From positions 558,001-622,000 of the forward strand of contig NZ_FOMD01000001.1 of assembly GCF_900112525.1 (NCBI RefSeq): a DNA stretch of 64,000 nt, read 5' to 3'. Position 1 is the stretch's first letter; the number at the start of each line of letters is the position of its first letter. Under the pieces are notes generated by a model, which was not told where the DNA came from, did no database searches, and saw only the letters and a list, made by a program, of their open reading frames with translations. Source of the stretch: Klenkia taihuensis (GTDB lineage: Bacteria; Actinomycetota; Actinomycetes; Mycobacteriales; Geodermatophilaceae). Below, in pieces: positions 25,062 to 33,840 of this stretch. A program made the translations under genes and the position numbers.

Positions 25062-25535
25062 ATGGCCGAGCGGCACGCGGTGGCCCTGGACGACACGTCG
25101 CGGGCGATCATCGAGCAGCTCCAGCAGGACGGCCGCCGTCCCTACGCCCGGATCGCCGAGGCCGTCGGGCTCAGCGAGGCCGCCGTCCGGCAGCGGGTGC
25201 AGCGGCTGCTGGACGCCGGGGTCATGCAGATCGTCGCCGTCACCGACCCCCGCCAGGTCGGGTTCCCGCGGCAGGCGATGGTCGGCGTGCGGGTGCGCGG
25301 GGACAGCCGGGTGGTCGCCGACGCGCTGGCCGCCTTCGACGAGGTCGACTACGTCGTCATCTCCGCGGGCTCGCTGGACCTGCTGGTCGAGGTGGTCTGC
25401 GTCGACGACACCCAGCTGCTGGACGTCGTCAGCCGGATCCGGGCGGTGGAGGGCGTGGAGTCCACCGAGACCTTCCTCTACCTGGGCCTGGCCAAGCAGA
25501 CCTACGCCTGGGGCACCCGTCCCCCGGAGGCCTGA
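25062..25535 (+). CDS. Lrp/AsnC-family transcriptional regulator
   Basis: 157-residue regulator with an N-terminal AsnC-type helix-turn-helix (YARIAEAVGLSEAAVRQRVQ near 27-46) and a C-terminal RAM ligand-binding domain (VGVRVRGD, VVISAGSLDLLVEVVC). ATG start with AGGGGGA about 4 bases upstream. It is 68 bases downstream of the ThrE-like exporter gene in the same direction; Lrp proteins often control adjacent amino-acid transporters, which is the likely role here. Confidence 0.92.
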   Translation: MAERHAVALDDTSRAIIEQLQQDGRRPYARIAEAVGLSEAAVRQRVQRLLDAGVMQIVAVTDPRQVGFPRQAMVGVRVRGDSRVVADALAAFDEVDYVVISAGSLDLLVEVVCVDDTQLLDVVSRIRAVEGVESTETFLYLGLAKQTYAWGTRPPEA

Positions 25536-25598
25536 GCTCCCGGTAGCCCAGCCTTCCCTCGCTGGCACGGTGATCATCCGCGACCTACCGTCGCCGCC

Positions 25599-26321
25599 GT
25601 GACCACGCAGGACGCACCGACCCACGAGGGCGAGCCGCACGCCGGCGCCCTGAGCTCCCGGCTGAACTGGCTGCGCGCCGGCGTGCTCGGCGCCAACGAC
25701 GGCATCGTCTCCACGGCCGGCCTGGTCGTCGGCGTCGCCGGGGCGACCGCCGCCGACGGCCCGGTGCTCACCGCCGGCGCCGCGGGCCTGGTCGCCGGTG
25801 CGGTGTCGATGGCCCTGGGCGAGTACGTGTCGGTGAGCAGCCAGCGCGACAGCGAGCGCGCGCTGGTGCGCAAGGAGAAGCGCGAGCTGGCCGAGATGCC
25901 CGAGCAGGAGCTCGAGGAGCTGGCCGCGATCTACGAGACGAAGGGCCTGTCGCCGGGCACCGCGCGCCGGGTCGCCGAGGAGCTCACCGAGCACGACGCG
26001 CTGGCCGCCCACGTCGAGGCCGAGCTGGGCATCGACCCCGACGAGCTGACCAACCCGTGGCAGGCCGCCGGCGCCTCCGCGCTGTCGTTCACGCTCGGCT
26101 CGCTGCTGCCGCTGGCCGCGATCCTGCTCGCCCCCACCGGCGTCCGGGTGCCGGTCACCTTCGTCGTGGTGCTGCTGGCCCTGGCGCTCACCGGTGCGGT
26201 CAGCGCGACGCTGGGCGGGTCCAGGGTGCGCACCGCCGTCGTCCGGCTGGTGGTCGGCGGGGCCATCGCGATGGCCGTGACGTTCGGGATCGGCGCCCTG
26301 GTGGGCGGCGCGGTCGGGTAG
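25599..26321 (+). CDS. VIT1/CCC1-family transporter
   Basis: 240-residue membrane protein of the vacuolar iron transporter family. The first TM carries LRAGVLGANDGIVSTAGLVVG near residue 24, the family hallmark, followed by AGAVSMALGEYVSVSSQRD near 67-86. A hydrophilic helical region with acidic residues (about 90-150) could bind metal, and three TM segments close the protein. Bacterial members probably move Fe2+ or Mn2+. GTG start. It is convergent with the ureohydrolase gene with 1 base between the stops. Confidence 0.92.
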   Translation: MTTQDAPTHEGEPHAGALSSRLNWLRAGVLGANDGIVSTAGLVVGVAGATAADGPVLTAGAAGLVAGAVSMALGEYVSVSSQRDSERALVRKEKRELAEMPEQELEELAAIYETKGLSPGTARRVAEELTEHDALAAHVEAELGIDPDELTNPWQAAGASALSFTLGSLLPLAAILLAPTGVRVPVTFVVVLLALALTGAVSATLGGSRVRTAVVRLVVGGAIAMAVTFGIGALVGGAVG

Positions 26322-26322
26322 C

Positions 26323-27267
26323 TCAGCGGCGGTTGAGCGCCAGGACGCTGAGCAGCTCGTAGGCGGTGTGCGAGGCCGCCACCGCGGTGAGCTCGGCGTG
26401 GTCGTAGGCGGGGGAGACCTCGACGACGTCCGCGCCGACCACGTCCAGGCCGACCAGCCCGCGCAGGGTGTGCAGCAGCTCGCGGCTGGTCAGCCCGCCG
26501 GCCTCCGGGGTCCCGGTGCCCGGCGCGTGCGCGGGGTCGAGCACGTCGATGTCCACCGACACGTAGACCGGCCCGTCGCCCAGCCGGCGGCGCATCCGCT
26601 CCACCACGCTGGCGACGCCGTCGACCTCGTAGTCGTCGCTGCGCACCACCTGGAAGCCGAGGACGGCGTCGTCCTCGAGGTCCTGCTTCGAGTACAGCGG
26701 GCCGCGGATGCCGATGTGCATCGACCGCTCCAGGTCGATCAGCCCCTCCTCGCTGGCCCGCCGGAACGGGGTGCCGTGCGTGTAGGGCGCGCCGAAGTAG
26801 GTGTCCCAGGTGTCCAGGTGCGCGTCGAGGTGCAGCACGGCGACCGGGCCGTGGTCGCGGGCCACCGAGCGCAGGATCGGCAGCGCCACCGTGTGGTCAC
26901 CGCCCAGGGTGAGCACCTGGGCGCCGTCGGCCCGCAGCGCGGAGATGCCGTCGTCGATGGTCTGGATGGCCTCCTCGATGTCGAACGGGTTCACCCCCAG
27001 GTCACCGGCGTCGGCGACCTGCTGGGTGCCGAAGGGCATCGCGTCCAGCGCCGGGTTGTAGGGCCGCAGCAGCTTCGAGCCCGCCCGCACGTGGCCGGGG
27101 CCGAACCGGGCGCCGGGCCGGTAGCTGACGCCCGAGTCGAACGGGATGCCGACGACGGCGACGTCGGCGCGGGACACCTCGTCCAGCCGGGGGAGCCGGG
27201 CGAAGGTGGCCGGGCCGCCGTAGCGGGGGACCTTCGTCGCGTCGACCGGGCCGATGGGGGTGGTCAC
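26323..27267 (-). CDS. speB: ureohydrolase (agmatinase/guanidino-acid hydrolase family)
   Basis: 314-residue member of the arginase superfamily. The binuclear Mn2+ ligands are visible: GGDHTVALP near residue 124, [10 protein letters not shown] near 147 and [19 protein letters not shown] near 230. It would release urea from agmatine, guanidinobutyrate or a related guanidino compound. GTG start overlapping the stop of the SnoaL-like gene, so it is the third gene of a unit behind an NCS1 permease. The symbol is a family label only; a second ureohydrolase at 33837 makes different substrates likely. Confidence 0.88.
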   Translation of the reverse strand: MTTPIGPVDATKVPRYGGPATFARLPRLDEVSRADVAVVGIPFDSGVSYRPGARFGPGHVRAGSKLLRPYNPALDAMPFGTQQVADAGDLGVNPFDIEEAIQTIDDGISALRADGAQVLTLGGDHTVALPILRSVARDHGPVAVLHLDAHLDTWDTYFGAPYTHGTPFRRASEEGLIDLERSMHIGIRGPLYSKQDLEDDAVLGFQVVRSDDYEVDGVASVVERMRRRLGDGPVYVSVDIDVLDPAHAPGTGTPEAGGLTSRELLHTLRGLVGLDVVGADVVEVSPAYDHAELTAVAASHTAYELLSVLALNRR

Positions 27268-27644
27268 TGCGCTGCTCCAGACGGTGAGAGGTGCTCGTGG
27301 ACGACCAGCCAGCGGTCGCCGTCCGGGACGAGGACGACGGTCTCCCGCTCGTGCGTCGTCACCTCGCCCCCGTGGGTGGCGACCGTGGTGAGGACGGCGT
27401 GGGTCGCCACCGCAGTCTTCCCGACCCGCTGCACGTGCTGGTCGGCGGAGGTGCAGGCCAGCACCCGGAAGCCGTCGTCGGCCACCCACGACCGCCAGGC
27501 CGTCCGGTACTCCTCGCGGGAGCCGAACCGCGGGCTGCCGGGCAGCACGAAGGTGGCGTCGGGGTGCATCCAGGCGAAGTAGGCGTCCTCGTCGGAGGAG
27601 GCGAACGCCGCGACCAGGCCGTCCAGGGCCTCCAGCGGGGTCAC
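27264..27644 (-). CDS. SnoaL/NTF2-like domain protein
   Basis: 126-residue small alpha+beta-barrel protein. It has the pattern of the SnoaL-like/DUF4440 group: [27 protein letters not shown] at the N-terminus and long strands ending in [13 protein letters not shown]. No catalytic residues can be assigned. Both ends overlap its neighbours by 4 bases (permease stop and ureohydrolase start), which shows that it is co-translated with them and serves the same pathway. Its function is unknown. Confidence 0.82.
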   Translation of the reverse strand: MTPLEALDGLVAAFASSDEDAYFAWMHPDATFVLPGSPRFGSREEYRTAWRSWVADDGFRVLACTSADQHVQRVGKTAVATHAVLTTVATHGGEVTTHERETVVLVPDGDRWLVVHEHLSPSGAAQ

Positions 27645-29167
27645 GCCGGGGTCTCGGCGCCGGCGGGGCGGACCGGGTCGGTGATCGGCGGCGCCTCGCC
27701 GGGCGTGCTGGGCACCCACCGCGGGCCCTGCGGGCCGAAGACGTAGCGCGGCTCGGGGAAGGCGTACAGCGACCCCAGGTAGATGACCGCGGCCAGCAGC
27801 AGCGCCACCGGCAGGCTGACGTCGACCCCGCCGAAGGCGTTCGTGAACGGCCCGACGATCAGCGGCGGGTAGTTGGCGAACAGCAGGCCGATGACCGCCG
27901 AGGGGATCCAGGCGACCATGCCCCGCCAGTTGACCCCGCCGGAGAACCAGTAGATGCCGCCCTCGCGGCCCTGGTTGAACACCTGGACGGCGGCCGGGTC
28001 GTAGAAGCCGCGGCGCACCACGTAGCCCAGCGCCATGATCACCATCCACGGCGTGGTGCAGATGACGATCGCGCCGATGAAGGCGTTCACGCTGCCGACC
28101 AGGTCGAAGGCCAGCCGGCCGACCAGGATGAAGGCGAAGCTGAGCGCGCCGATGACCAGCGAGGCGCGCACCCGGCCCAGCCGCGGGAAGACCGAGGAGA
28201 AGTCCAGCCCGGTGCCGTAGAGGGAGGTCACGCCGGTGGACAGGCCACCGAGGACGGCGACCACCATGAGCAGCAGGGCATACCAGAGCGGGGAGAGCTG
28301 GACCAGCGCGAACACGTAGTCGACCTCGCCGGCCACCAGCGTCGCCGTCGCCACGCCGAAGAGGAACGGCACCAGCGTGGCCAGCTGCGCGGCGACCGTG
28401 GCGCCCAGCAGCCGGGTCCGGGACGTCGCGGCCGGGATGTAGCGCGACCAGTCGCCGAGGAAGGCGCCGAAGGACACCGGGTTGCCCATCACGATGAGCA
28501 CGCTGAGCACGAAGGTCGGCAGGAACGAGCCCAGCGCGTAGGCGTCCGGGCCGGGGTCGTAGCCGGCGTCGAAGACGCCCGCGTAGGCGACGAGGCCGAG
28601 CAGGATCAGCACGGTGTTGCCGATGACCACGACCTTGTTGACCAGCAGCATGAACTGGTAGCCGTAGACCACGACCACGATGACCAGGCCGCCGAGCAGG
28701 GCGTAGACCAGCGCGCGGGTGAGGTCGCCGTCCGGCAGGCCGAACAGCCGGTTGCCGGCCGCGACCAGGGCGTCGCCGGAGACCCACACCGAGATCGAGT
28801 AGAAGGCGATGGCGGTCAGCAGCGACAGGAACGACCCGACGATCCGCCCGCGGACGCCGAAGTGCGCCGAGGAGGACACCGCGTTGTTGGTGCCGGTGCG
28901 CGGCCCGAACAGGCCCATCGGCGAGAGGATCAGCCCGCCGAGGACCACGCCGAGCACGGTGGCCGCGGCGGCCTGGGCGAAGGACAGGCCCAGCAGCACC
29001 GGGAAGGTGCCCAGGATGATGGTGGCGAAGGTGTTGGCCCCGCCGAACTGGATGCGCAGCAGGTCCAGCGGCCGCGACGTCCGTTCGGCGTCGGGGATGG
29101 TGTCGATGCCGTGCTGTTCGACCTCCAGCGCCCGCGGGCGGCGGGTCGGGGTGGGCGTACTGGCCAT
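27641..29167 (-). CDS. NCS1-family nucleobase/cation symporter-like permease
   Basis: 508-residue transporter with twelve predicted TM segments of the cytosine/purine/uracil/allantoin permease family. Family features include [20 protein letters not shown] near residue 34, [18 protein letters not shown] near 82 and [17 protein letters not shown] near 224. ATG start with GAGGAG 7 bases upstream. It leads an operon with a SnoaL-like protein and a ureohydrolase, so it probably imports the guanidino or ureido substrate of that enzyme rather than a nucleobase, but that is inference. Confidence 0.92.
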   Translation of the reverse strand: MASTPTPTRRPRALEVEQHGIDTIPDAERTSRPLDLLRIQFGGANTFATIILGTFPVLLGLSFAQAAAATVLGVVLGGLILSPMGLFGPRTGTNNAVSSSAHFGVRGRIVGSFLSLLTAIAFYSISVWVSGDALVAAGNRLFGLPDGDLTRALVYALLGGLVIVVVVYGYQFMLLVNKVVVIGNTVLILLGLVAYAGVFDAGYDPGPDAYALGSFLPTFVLSVLIVMGNPVSFGAFLGDWSRYIPAATSRTRLLGATVAAQLATLVPFLFGVATATLVAGEVDYVFALVQLSPLWYALLLMVVAVLGGLSTGVTSLYGTGLDFSSVFPRLGRVRASLVIGALSFAFILVGRLAFDLVGSVNAFIGAIVICTTPWMVIMALGYVVRRGFYDPAAVQVFNQGREGGIYWFSGGVNWRGMVAWIPSAVIGLLFANYPPLIVGPFTNAFGGVDVSLPVALLLAAVIYLGSLYAFPEPRYVFGPQGPRWVPSTPGEAPPITDPVRPAGAETPA

Positions 29168-29223
29168 CGCGGCTCTCCTCGCTCGGGGTGACGGGGGCCA
29201 CCGAGCGGTACCGTAGAGCCCCG

Positions 29224-29240
29224 GTTGCCCTGTAGGCAAC
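29224..29240. promoter_or_regulatory. palindrome in the permease/cyclase divergent promoter
   Basis: GTTGCC-N5-GGCAAC, a perfect 6-bp inverted repeat, 56 bases before the permease start and 29 bases before the cyclase start. The XRE-cupin regulator encoded two genes downstream is the obvious candidate to bind it. Confidence 0.5.
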
Positions 29241-29269
29241 GAAAGTTCACCAGCGCGAAACGAGGACAC

Positions 29270-29932
29270 GTGCGCGTCACACGGCTGGTCGACCTCTCCG
29301 TGCCCGTGGACACCGGCACCCAGGTCTACCCGGGTGACCCGGTGTTCAGCTCGCACCCGCACGCCACCGTCGCCGCCGACGGCTTCCACGTGCAGGCCAT
29401 CAGCATGGGCTCGCAGACCGGCACGCACGTCGACGCGCCGTTCCACTTCGCCGACGACGGCCCGCGCATCGACCAGCTGGACCTGGCCCTGTTCACCGGC
29501 CCGGCGGTGCTGCTCGACGTCCGCGGCCGGGCCCCCCGCACCCGGCTGACCTGGGCCGACCTCGGCGAACCCGACCTGGCCCCCGGCACCCTGGTGCTGC
29601 TGCACACCGGCTGGTCGGCGCACTACGGCACCCCGGCCTACTTCGACCACCCGTACCTCGACGCCGGGGCCGCCCGCCGGCTGCTGGAGGCCGGGGTGCG
29701 CACGATCGGCCTGGACGCGCCCAACCTCGACCTCACCCCGACCGACGACGACCCCGGCGAGGGCTACCCGGTGCACCACCTGCTCGCCGCGGCCGGCGGC
29801 GTCATCTGCGAGAACCTGACGAACCTGGCCGCGGTCGACTTCGCCGACCCCTTCGTCTCGCTGCTGCCGCTGCGGCTGACCGGGGCCGACGGCGCCCCCG
29901 TCCGCGCGGTGGCGATGGAGCTGGCCCCGTGA
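29270..29932 (+). CDS. cyclase/kynurenine formamidase-family metal hydrolase
   Basis: 220-residue protein with the metal motif HxGTHxDxPxH, here SQTGTHVDAPFHFAD near residue 47, characteristic of the cyclase family (PF04199). The family includes bacterial kynurenine formamidases and isatin hydrolase, so hydrolysis of an amide or cyclic amide is likely. GTG start preceded by GAGGA. It is divergent from the permease operon and overlaps the XRE-cupin regulator gene by 4 bases. The C-terminal part (EGYPVHHLLAAAGGVICENL) is also family-typical. Confidence 0.9.
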   Translation: MRVTRLVDLSVPVDTGTQVYPGDPVFSSHPHATVAADGFHVQAISMGSQTGTHVDAPFHFADDGPRIDQLDLALFTGPAVLLDVRGRAPRTRLTWADLGEPDLAPGTLVLLHTGWSAHYGTPAYFDHPYLDAGAARRLLEAGVRTIGLDAPNLDLTPTDDDPGEGYPVHHLLAAAGGVICENLTNLAAVDFADPFVSLLPLRLTGADGAPVRAVAMELAP

Positions 29933-30480
29933 CCCCGCCGGAGGCCCGGATCGGCGGCCGGCTGCGGGCCGCCCGGCAGGCCCGCGGGCTGACCCTGGAG
30001 CAGGTCGCCGCCGCGGCCGAGCTCACCAAGGGGTTCCTGTCCCGGCTGGAGCGCGACGAGGTGTCGCCGTCGGTGGCCTCGCTGGTCGCCGTCGCCGGCG
30101 TCCTCGGCATCAGCATGGGCGAGCTGTTCGACCCGCCGACCACCCAGCTGGTGCGGGCCGGCACCGGCCCGCCGATCGCCTTCGGCGGCCAGCGGGTGCA
30201 CGAGACGCTGCTCACCCCCGGCACCCAGCGCGAGCTGCAGGTCATCCACTCCCGCCTCGACCCCGGCGGTACCGGTGGCGCCGACCTGTACACGCTGCGC
30301 TCCACGATGGAGTTCGTCTACGTCGTCGCAGGTCGGCTGGACGTCGTCCTCGCGGACGAGACGGTCTCGTTGGGCCCCGGCGACGCGCTGACCTTCCCCG
30401 GGCGCACCCCGCACACCTGGCGCAACGGGTCGACCGACGAGCCCGCCGAGGTGCTCTGGGTGCTCAGCCCGGCCCCCTGA
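29929..30480 (+). CDS. XRE-family regulator with C-terminal cupin domain
   Basis: 183-residue regulator. The N-terminal XRE helix-turn-helix (GLTLEQVAAAAELTKGFLSR near 20-39) is joined to a cupin_2 barrel (MEFVYVVAGRLDVVL near 124; PGDALTFPGRTPHTW near 150). Regulators of this shape often control polyamine, amino-acid or small-acid catabolism. The GTG start overlaps the cyclase stop. It probably acts at the GTTGCC palindrome at 29224-29240, controlling the cyclase and the divergent permease-ureohydrolase genes. Confidence 0.92.
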   Translation: MTPPEARIGGRLRAARQARGLTLEQVAAAAELTKGFLSRLERDEVSPSVASLVAVAGVLGISMGELFDPPTTQLVRAGTGPPIAFGGQRVHETLLTPGTQRELQVIHSRLDPGGTGGADLYTLRSTMEFVYVVAGRLDVVLADETVSLGPGDALTFPGRTPHTWRNGSTDEPAEVLWVLSPAP

Positions 30481-30578
30481 CCCACCCCCACCGGGTCGCA
30501 CCCGCGCCCGGCGCGCGGGCGACGGCGCACCCTGGCTGGTCTACTGATCACCGGCCGCAGGGTGCGGCCGGGACGGGG

Positions 30579-31451
30579 GTGGACGTGGCGCTGTCGCTGC
30601 ACGCGTCCGCCCGCTCGCACACCGGGCCGCGGCCGGACAACCAGGACTCCGGGCTGGTCTCCCCGGCCCTGGTCGCGGTCGCCGACGGCGTCGGCGGCAA
30701 CGTCGGCGGTGCGGCGGCGTCCGGCCTGGTCGTCTCCTGGCTCGCGCCGTTGGGCACGGGGCTGATGGCCGACGAGCCCGACGGCGGCCTGGCCCGGCTG
30801 ATCGCCGCCGCCAACGAGCGCATCCGCACCGCGGTCACCCACCGGCCCCGGCTGGAGGGCATGGCCACCACGCTGTGCGCCGTCGGGGTGCAGGGCGACA
30901 CCGCCGTGCTCGCCCACATCGGGGACTCCCGGGCCTACCGCTGGCGCGCGCCCGAGCTGGTGCAGCTCACCCGCGACCACACCCTGGTGCAGGCCCTCAT
31001 GGACGCCGGCTCGATCACCGCCGAGGAGGCGCTGGTGCACCCGCAGCGCTCGGCGGTCTACGCGGCGCTGCACGGCGGCACCGACGACGTCGAGGGCCTG
31101 GAGGTCCTCGCCCTGGACGTCCGCCCCGGCGACCGGCTGCTGGTCTGCTCCGACGGCCTGTCGGGCGCGCTGCCCGCGCAGGTCATCGCCGAGCTGCTGG
31201 CGGTGGCCGAGAACGCCGACCAGGCGGCGGCCACCCTGCTCGGCGCCGCGCTCGCCGCCCCCGCCTCGGACAACGTCACCGTCGTGGTCGCCGACGTCCT
31301 CGACGACATGGTCGACGGCCGGCCGCCCACCCGGTACCGCACGGTCGGCGCCGCCTCCGCGTCGCGCGACGAGACCGTCGAGGTGCTCGAGGCCCTGTGG
31401 CCCGGCCCCGCCACCGGCGCGTTCCGCCCGGTCACCGCCTCCTCCGACTGA
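30579..31451 (+). CDS. PP2C-family protein serine/threonine phosphatase
   Basis: 290-residue PPM-type phosphatase. Metal-binding motifs are RPDNQDSG near residue 19, VADGVGGN near 34, HIGDSRAYRW near 112, CSDGLSG near 192 and DNVTVVVAD near 230. A C-terminal tail of about 55 residues after the catalytic core is polar and probably flexible; there is no TM helix. GTG start, with a second in-frame GTG two codons later. No kinase gene is adjacent. A lone degenerate GGDEF protein follows in the same direction. Confidence 0.9.
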   Translation: MDVALSLHASARSHTGPRPDNQDSGLVSPALVAVADGVGGNVGGAAASGLVVSWLAPLGTGLMADEPDGGLARLIAAANERIRTAVTHRPRLEGMATTLCAVGVQGDTAVLAHIGDSRAYRWRAPELVQLTRDHTLVQALMDAGSITAEEALVHPQRSAVYAALHGGTDDVEGLEVLALDVRPGDRLLVCSDGLSGALPAQVIAELLAVAENADQAAATLLGAALAAPASDNVTVVVADVLDDMVDGRPPTRYRTVGAASASRDETVEVLEALWPGPATGAFRPVTASSD

Positions 31452-31508
31452 TCACCCCTGCGGGGGATGCGCCCTGCAGGACCCGCGCGACGGGCCGACA
31501 TCTCCGGC

Positions 31509-31946
31509 GTGACCGCTCTTCTCGACGTCGACGCCACCACGCTGCTGCCCGGCCGGGCAGCGCTGCTGGACGTGCTCGCCCTGCGCCGGCCCACCCCGCC
31601 GGCGACCCCCACGACCGGCCTGGTGCTGGTCGGCCTGCCGGCCCCGGCCGGCCTGCCGCTGGGCGCCGCCCAGCTGGTCGAGGCCGCCGCCGCGCTGTCG
31701 GCCGCGCTGCTGCCCGGCGAGTGGCTGGCCCGGCACGGCGCCGACGCGTTCGCCGTCGTCACCGAGGAACCGATGCCGGCCACCGCCGCGCGGCTGCTGG
31801 CGGCGCTGCCGTCGGGGGCGTCGGCCGGGCTGTGCCCGGTGACCGCCGACCGGGCCGCCCCCGACGTCCTCCGCCTGGCCGCGCTCGGCCTGGTGCTGGC
31901 CCGCCTCGGCGAGCCCGGCGCGGTGGTCCGCTACCCCACCGCCTGA
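31509..31946 (+). CDS. stand-alone degenerate GGDEF-like protein
   Basis: 145-residue cytosolic protein that reads like a shortened diguanylate-cyclase domain. TTLLPGRAALLDVL near residue 10 matches the LTGLPNR entry motif, and RHGADAFAVVTEE near 77 stands where R(V)GGDEF should be. The GG and both acidic catalytic residues of the signature are lost (GADAF), so cyclase activity is very unlikely. No PAS, REC or TM sensor is fused. I chose GTG at 31509 because the frame upstream is not domain-like. It may be a c-di-GMP/GTP-binding relic or a protein-protein module linked to the PP2C gene before it. Confidence 0.65.
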   Translation: MTALLDVDATTLLPGRAALLDVLALRRPTPPATPTTGLVLVGLPAPAGLPLGAAQLVEAAAALSAALLPGEWLARHGADAFAVVTEEPMPATAARLLAALPSGASAGLCPVTADRAAPDVLRLAALGLVLARLGEPGAVVRYPTA

Positions 31947-31953
31947 CCCGGGC

Positions 31954-33840
31954 TCAGTGGCAGTGCGGCTTGCCCGACGCCGACGGGGGCATGGCCAACG
32001 TGGGGTTGCGGTCGAAGAACCCGGTGGGCTTGAGCTCGAACCGCACGACGTCCACCGGCATGACCGGCCAGTCCTCCACCCGCGGCACGTGGTGCAGGCC
32101 GAACACGTGCCACAGCACCACGTCGGTGGCCTCCACCGAGCGCCCGGCCCTGGTCCACTCCGGCAGGCCGGCGTCCCGGGAGCTCTGGTTGCAGAACTCG
32201 CCCGACGGCCAGCGCTCCTCGGGGTCGAACGGGCTGACCCACACCGGGTGGGCCACCACGCCGGCCCGCTGCATGAGCGGTGACTCCGGCCCGGCCAGCG
32301 CCGGGATCGCCGCCGTCGGCACCAGCTTGTAGGACGTCGGCGCGCCCCACGCGTTCCGCCGCGACGCCGAGGTGACCGAGAACCCGCGCTGCGAGGCCCA
32401 GTCCAGGTCGAACCCGCCCTCGGTGGTGATCGGCTGCTTCCGCGGGGTCAGCGCCATCCCGTAGGGGTTGTCCGGGCCGATCGGCGGCACCTCGGTGTGC
32501 GACTGCACCACCGTGTTGTCGGGGGTGTCGACCTCCAAGTCCAGCCGCGCCACGATGAAGTGCTGGTGGGCGGGGGCGTAGGTGTGGTCGTCGACGACGG
32601 TGCCGTGCTCGGGCGGGGTGCCCTCGAACGCCGAGGTGACCATGATGCCGGTCGCGCGGACCTCGCACTCGATCTGGCCGTCGGGGTAGAAGCGCCAGTA
32701 GGTCAGGTACTCGTAGTTGGCCACGGTCGCGTGGAAGCTGACCACCAGCCGCCGCGAGCGCCGCACCTCGGCGCCGGCGTGCTCGTCGACGTGCTTCCAC
32801 AGCACGCCGTCGTCCTCCTCGTGGATGCACACGGCGTTGGTGATCGTGTACGGCTCGCCGTGGCTGTCGTGCAGCACGGCGTCGAGGTAGGTGATCTCGC
32901 CCAGGCAGTCGCAGCCCAGCTCCAGCGAGGTGGTCATGAAGCCCAGGCCCCACTCGCCGATGTCGAAGGCGGTGCGCCGGTAGTGGTCGGTGCTGGGGTC
33001 GCGGTAGGGCACGACCATCTCGGCGAAGCTCATCCGGTGGGCCACCGAGCGGCCGTCGATCGACACCCGGTGCAGCACCAGGCCCTCGCGGTGGTTGAAC
33101 CCGATGCGCATCGACCAGTCCAGCCAGCGCAGCTCGTTGCCCTCCATCGACAGCGAGACGCCCTCGGGCTGGGTGAGCTCGAAGGGCTTCACGTCGGTGC
33201 GCTCGACGAGGCCGGGCACGAGGGAGGGGACGTACTCGCCCATCGCGCCGGTCGGGGCCTCGACGCGGAAGGTGTCCTCGATGTCCAGCAGCTCCATGGT
33301 GTTGAGGTCCACCACGTGGTGCAGGCCGTTGACCGGGTGCGCGTAGGGGTTGCCGTTCGGGGTCTCGCGCACCCAGACGTCGGTCCAGCCGACCCGGCGG
33401 CCGGCGAACTGCTGCGGGATGAGCGAGTGCCCGTAGGCCCAGGTGTCGATGAGCACCAGCTCGGGGTCGGTGATGCCGCGCCCGGCCAGCGAGGCCAGCA
33501 CCCGTTCGTCGCGGATGAGGGTCTCGTGCGCCTCGTGCCACTCGTCGACGGTCATGTTCGGCTGCTCGCCCGGGACGGGCGTCCACTCGAGGACGGCGTC
33601 GTCGGTGAGCGAGACGACGGCCTTGTAGGCGGAGTTGGACGCCCGGTCGAAGCAGGTCACCCGCGCCTCGCGGGGGACGACGGTGCCCGGCACCCAGCTG
33701 CGGACGACGTCCTTGGCGGGCTCGCGCAGCTCGATGCCGGCGAACCGCCAGCCGTCGCCGACCCCCCTGTCGCGGCGGAGCACCGCCGCGGCGGCGCGGA
33801 ACTCGTCGGCGGACAGCGGGTCGAGCGGGTGTGCGGTCAC
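31954..33840 (-). CDS. copper-containing primary-amine oxidase
   Basis: 628-residue copper amine oxidase. The topaquinone precursor Tyr is in VANYEYLTYW near residue 373; the general-base Asp is expected around 290-300 (FDIGEWGLGF region). Copper ligands are in HQHFIVARLD near 440 and a C-terminal His (LWHVFGLHHVP) near 590. It converts primary amines to aldehydes with release of NH3 and H2O2. GTG start overlapping the stop of the ureohydrolase gene. With the ureohydrolase and the divergent aldehyde dehydrogenase it could oxidise agmatine, putrescine or a related amine. Confidence 0.94.
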   Translation of the reverse strand: MTAHPLDPLSADEFRAAAAVLRRDRGVGDGWRFAGIELREPAKDVVRSWVPGTVVPREARVTCFDRASNSAYKAVVSLTDDAVLEWTPVPGEQPNMTVDEWHEAHETLIRDERVLASLAGRGITDPELVLIDTWAYGHSLIPQQFAGRRVGWTDVWVRETPNGNPYAHPVNGLHHVVDLNTMELLDIEDTFRVEAPTGAMGEYVPSLVPGLVERTDVKPFELTQPEGVSLSMEGNELRWLDWSMRIGFNHREGLVLHRVSIDGRSVAHRMSFAEMVVPYRDPSTDHYRRTAFDIGEWGLGFMTTSLELGCDCLGEITYLDAVLHDSHGEPYTITNAVCIHEEDDGVLWKHVDEHAGAEVRRSRRLVVSFHATVANYEYLTYWRFYPDGQIECEVRATGIMVTSAFEGTPPEHGTVVDDHTYAPAHQHFIVARLDLEVDTPDNTVVQSHTEVPPIGPDNPYGMALTPRKQPITTEGGFDLDWASQRGFSVTSASRRNAWGAPTSYKLVPTAAIPALAGPESPLMQRAGVVAHPVWVSPFDPEERWPSGEFCNQSSRDAGLPEWTRAGRSVEATDVVLWHVFGLHHVPRVEDWPVMPVDVVRFELKPTGFFDRNPTLAMPPSASGKPHCH

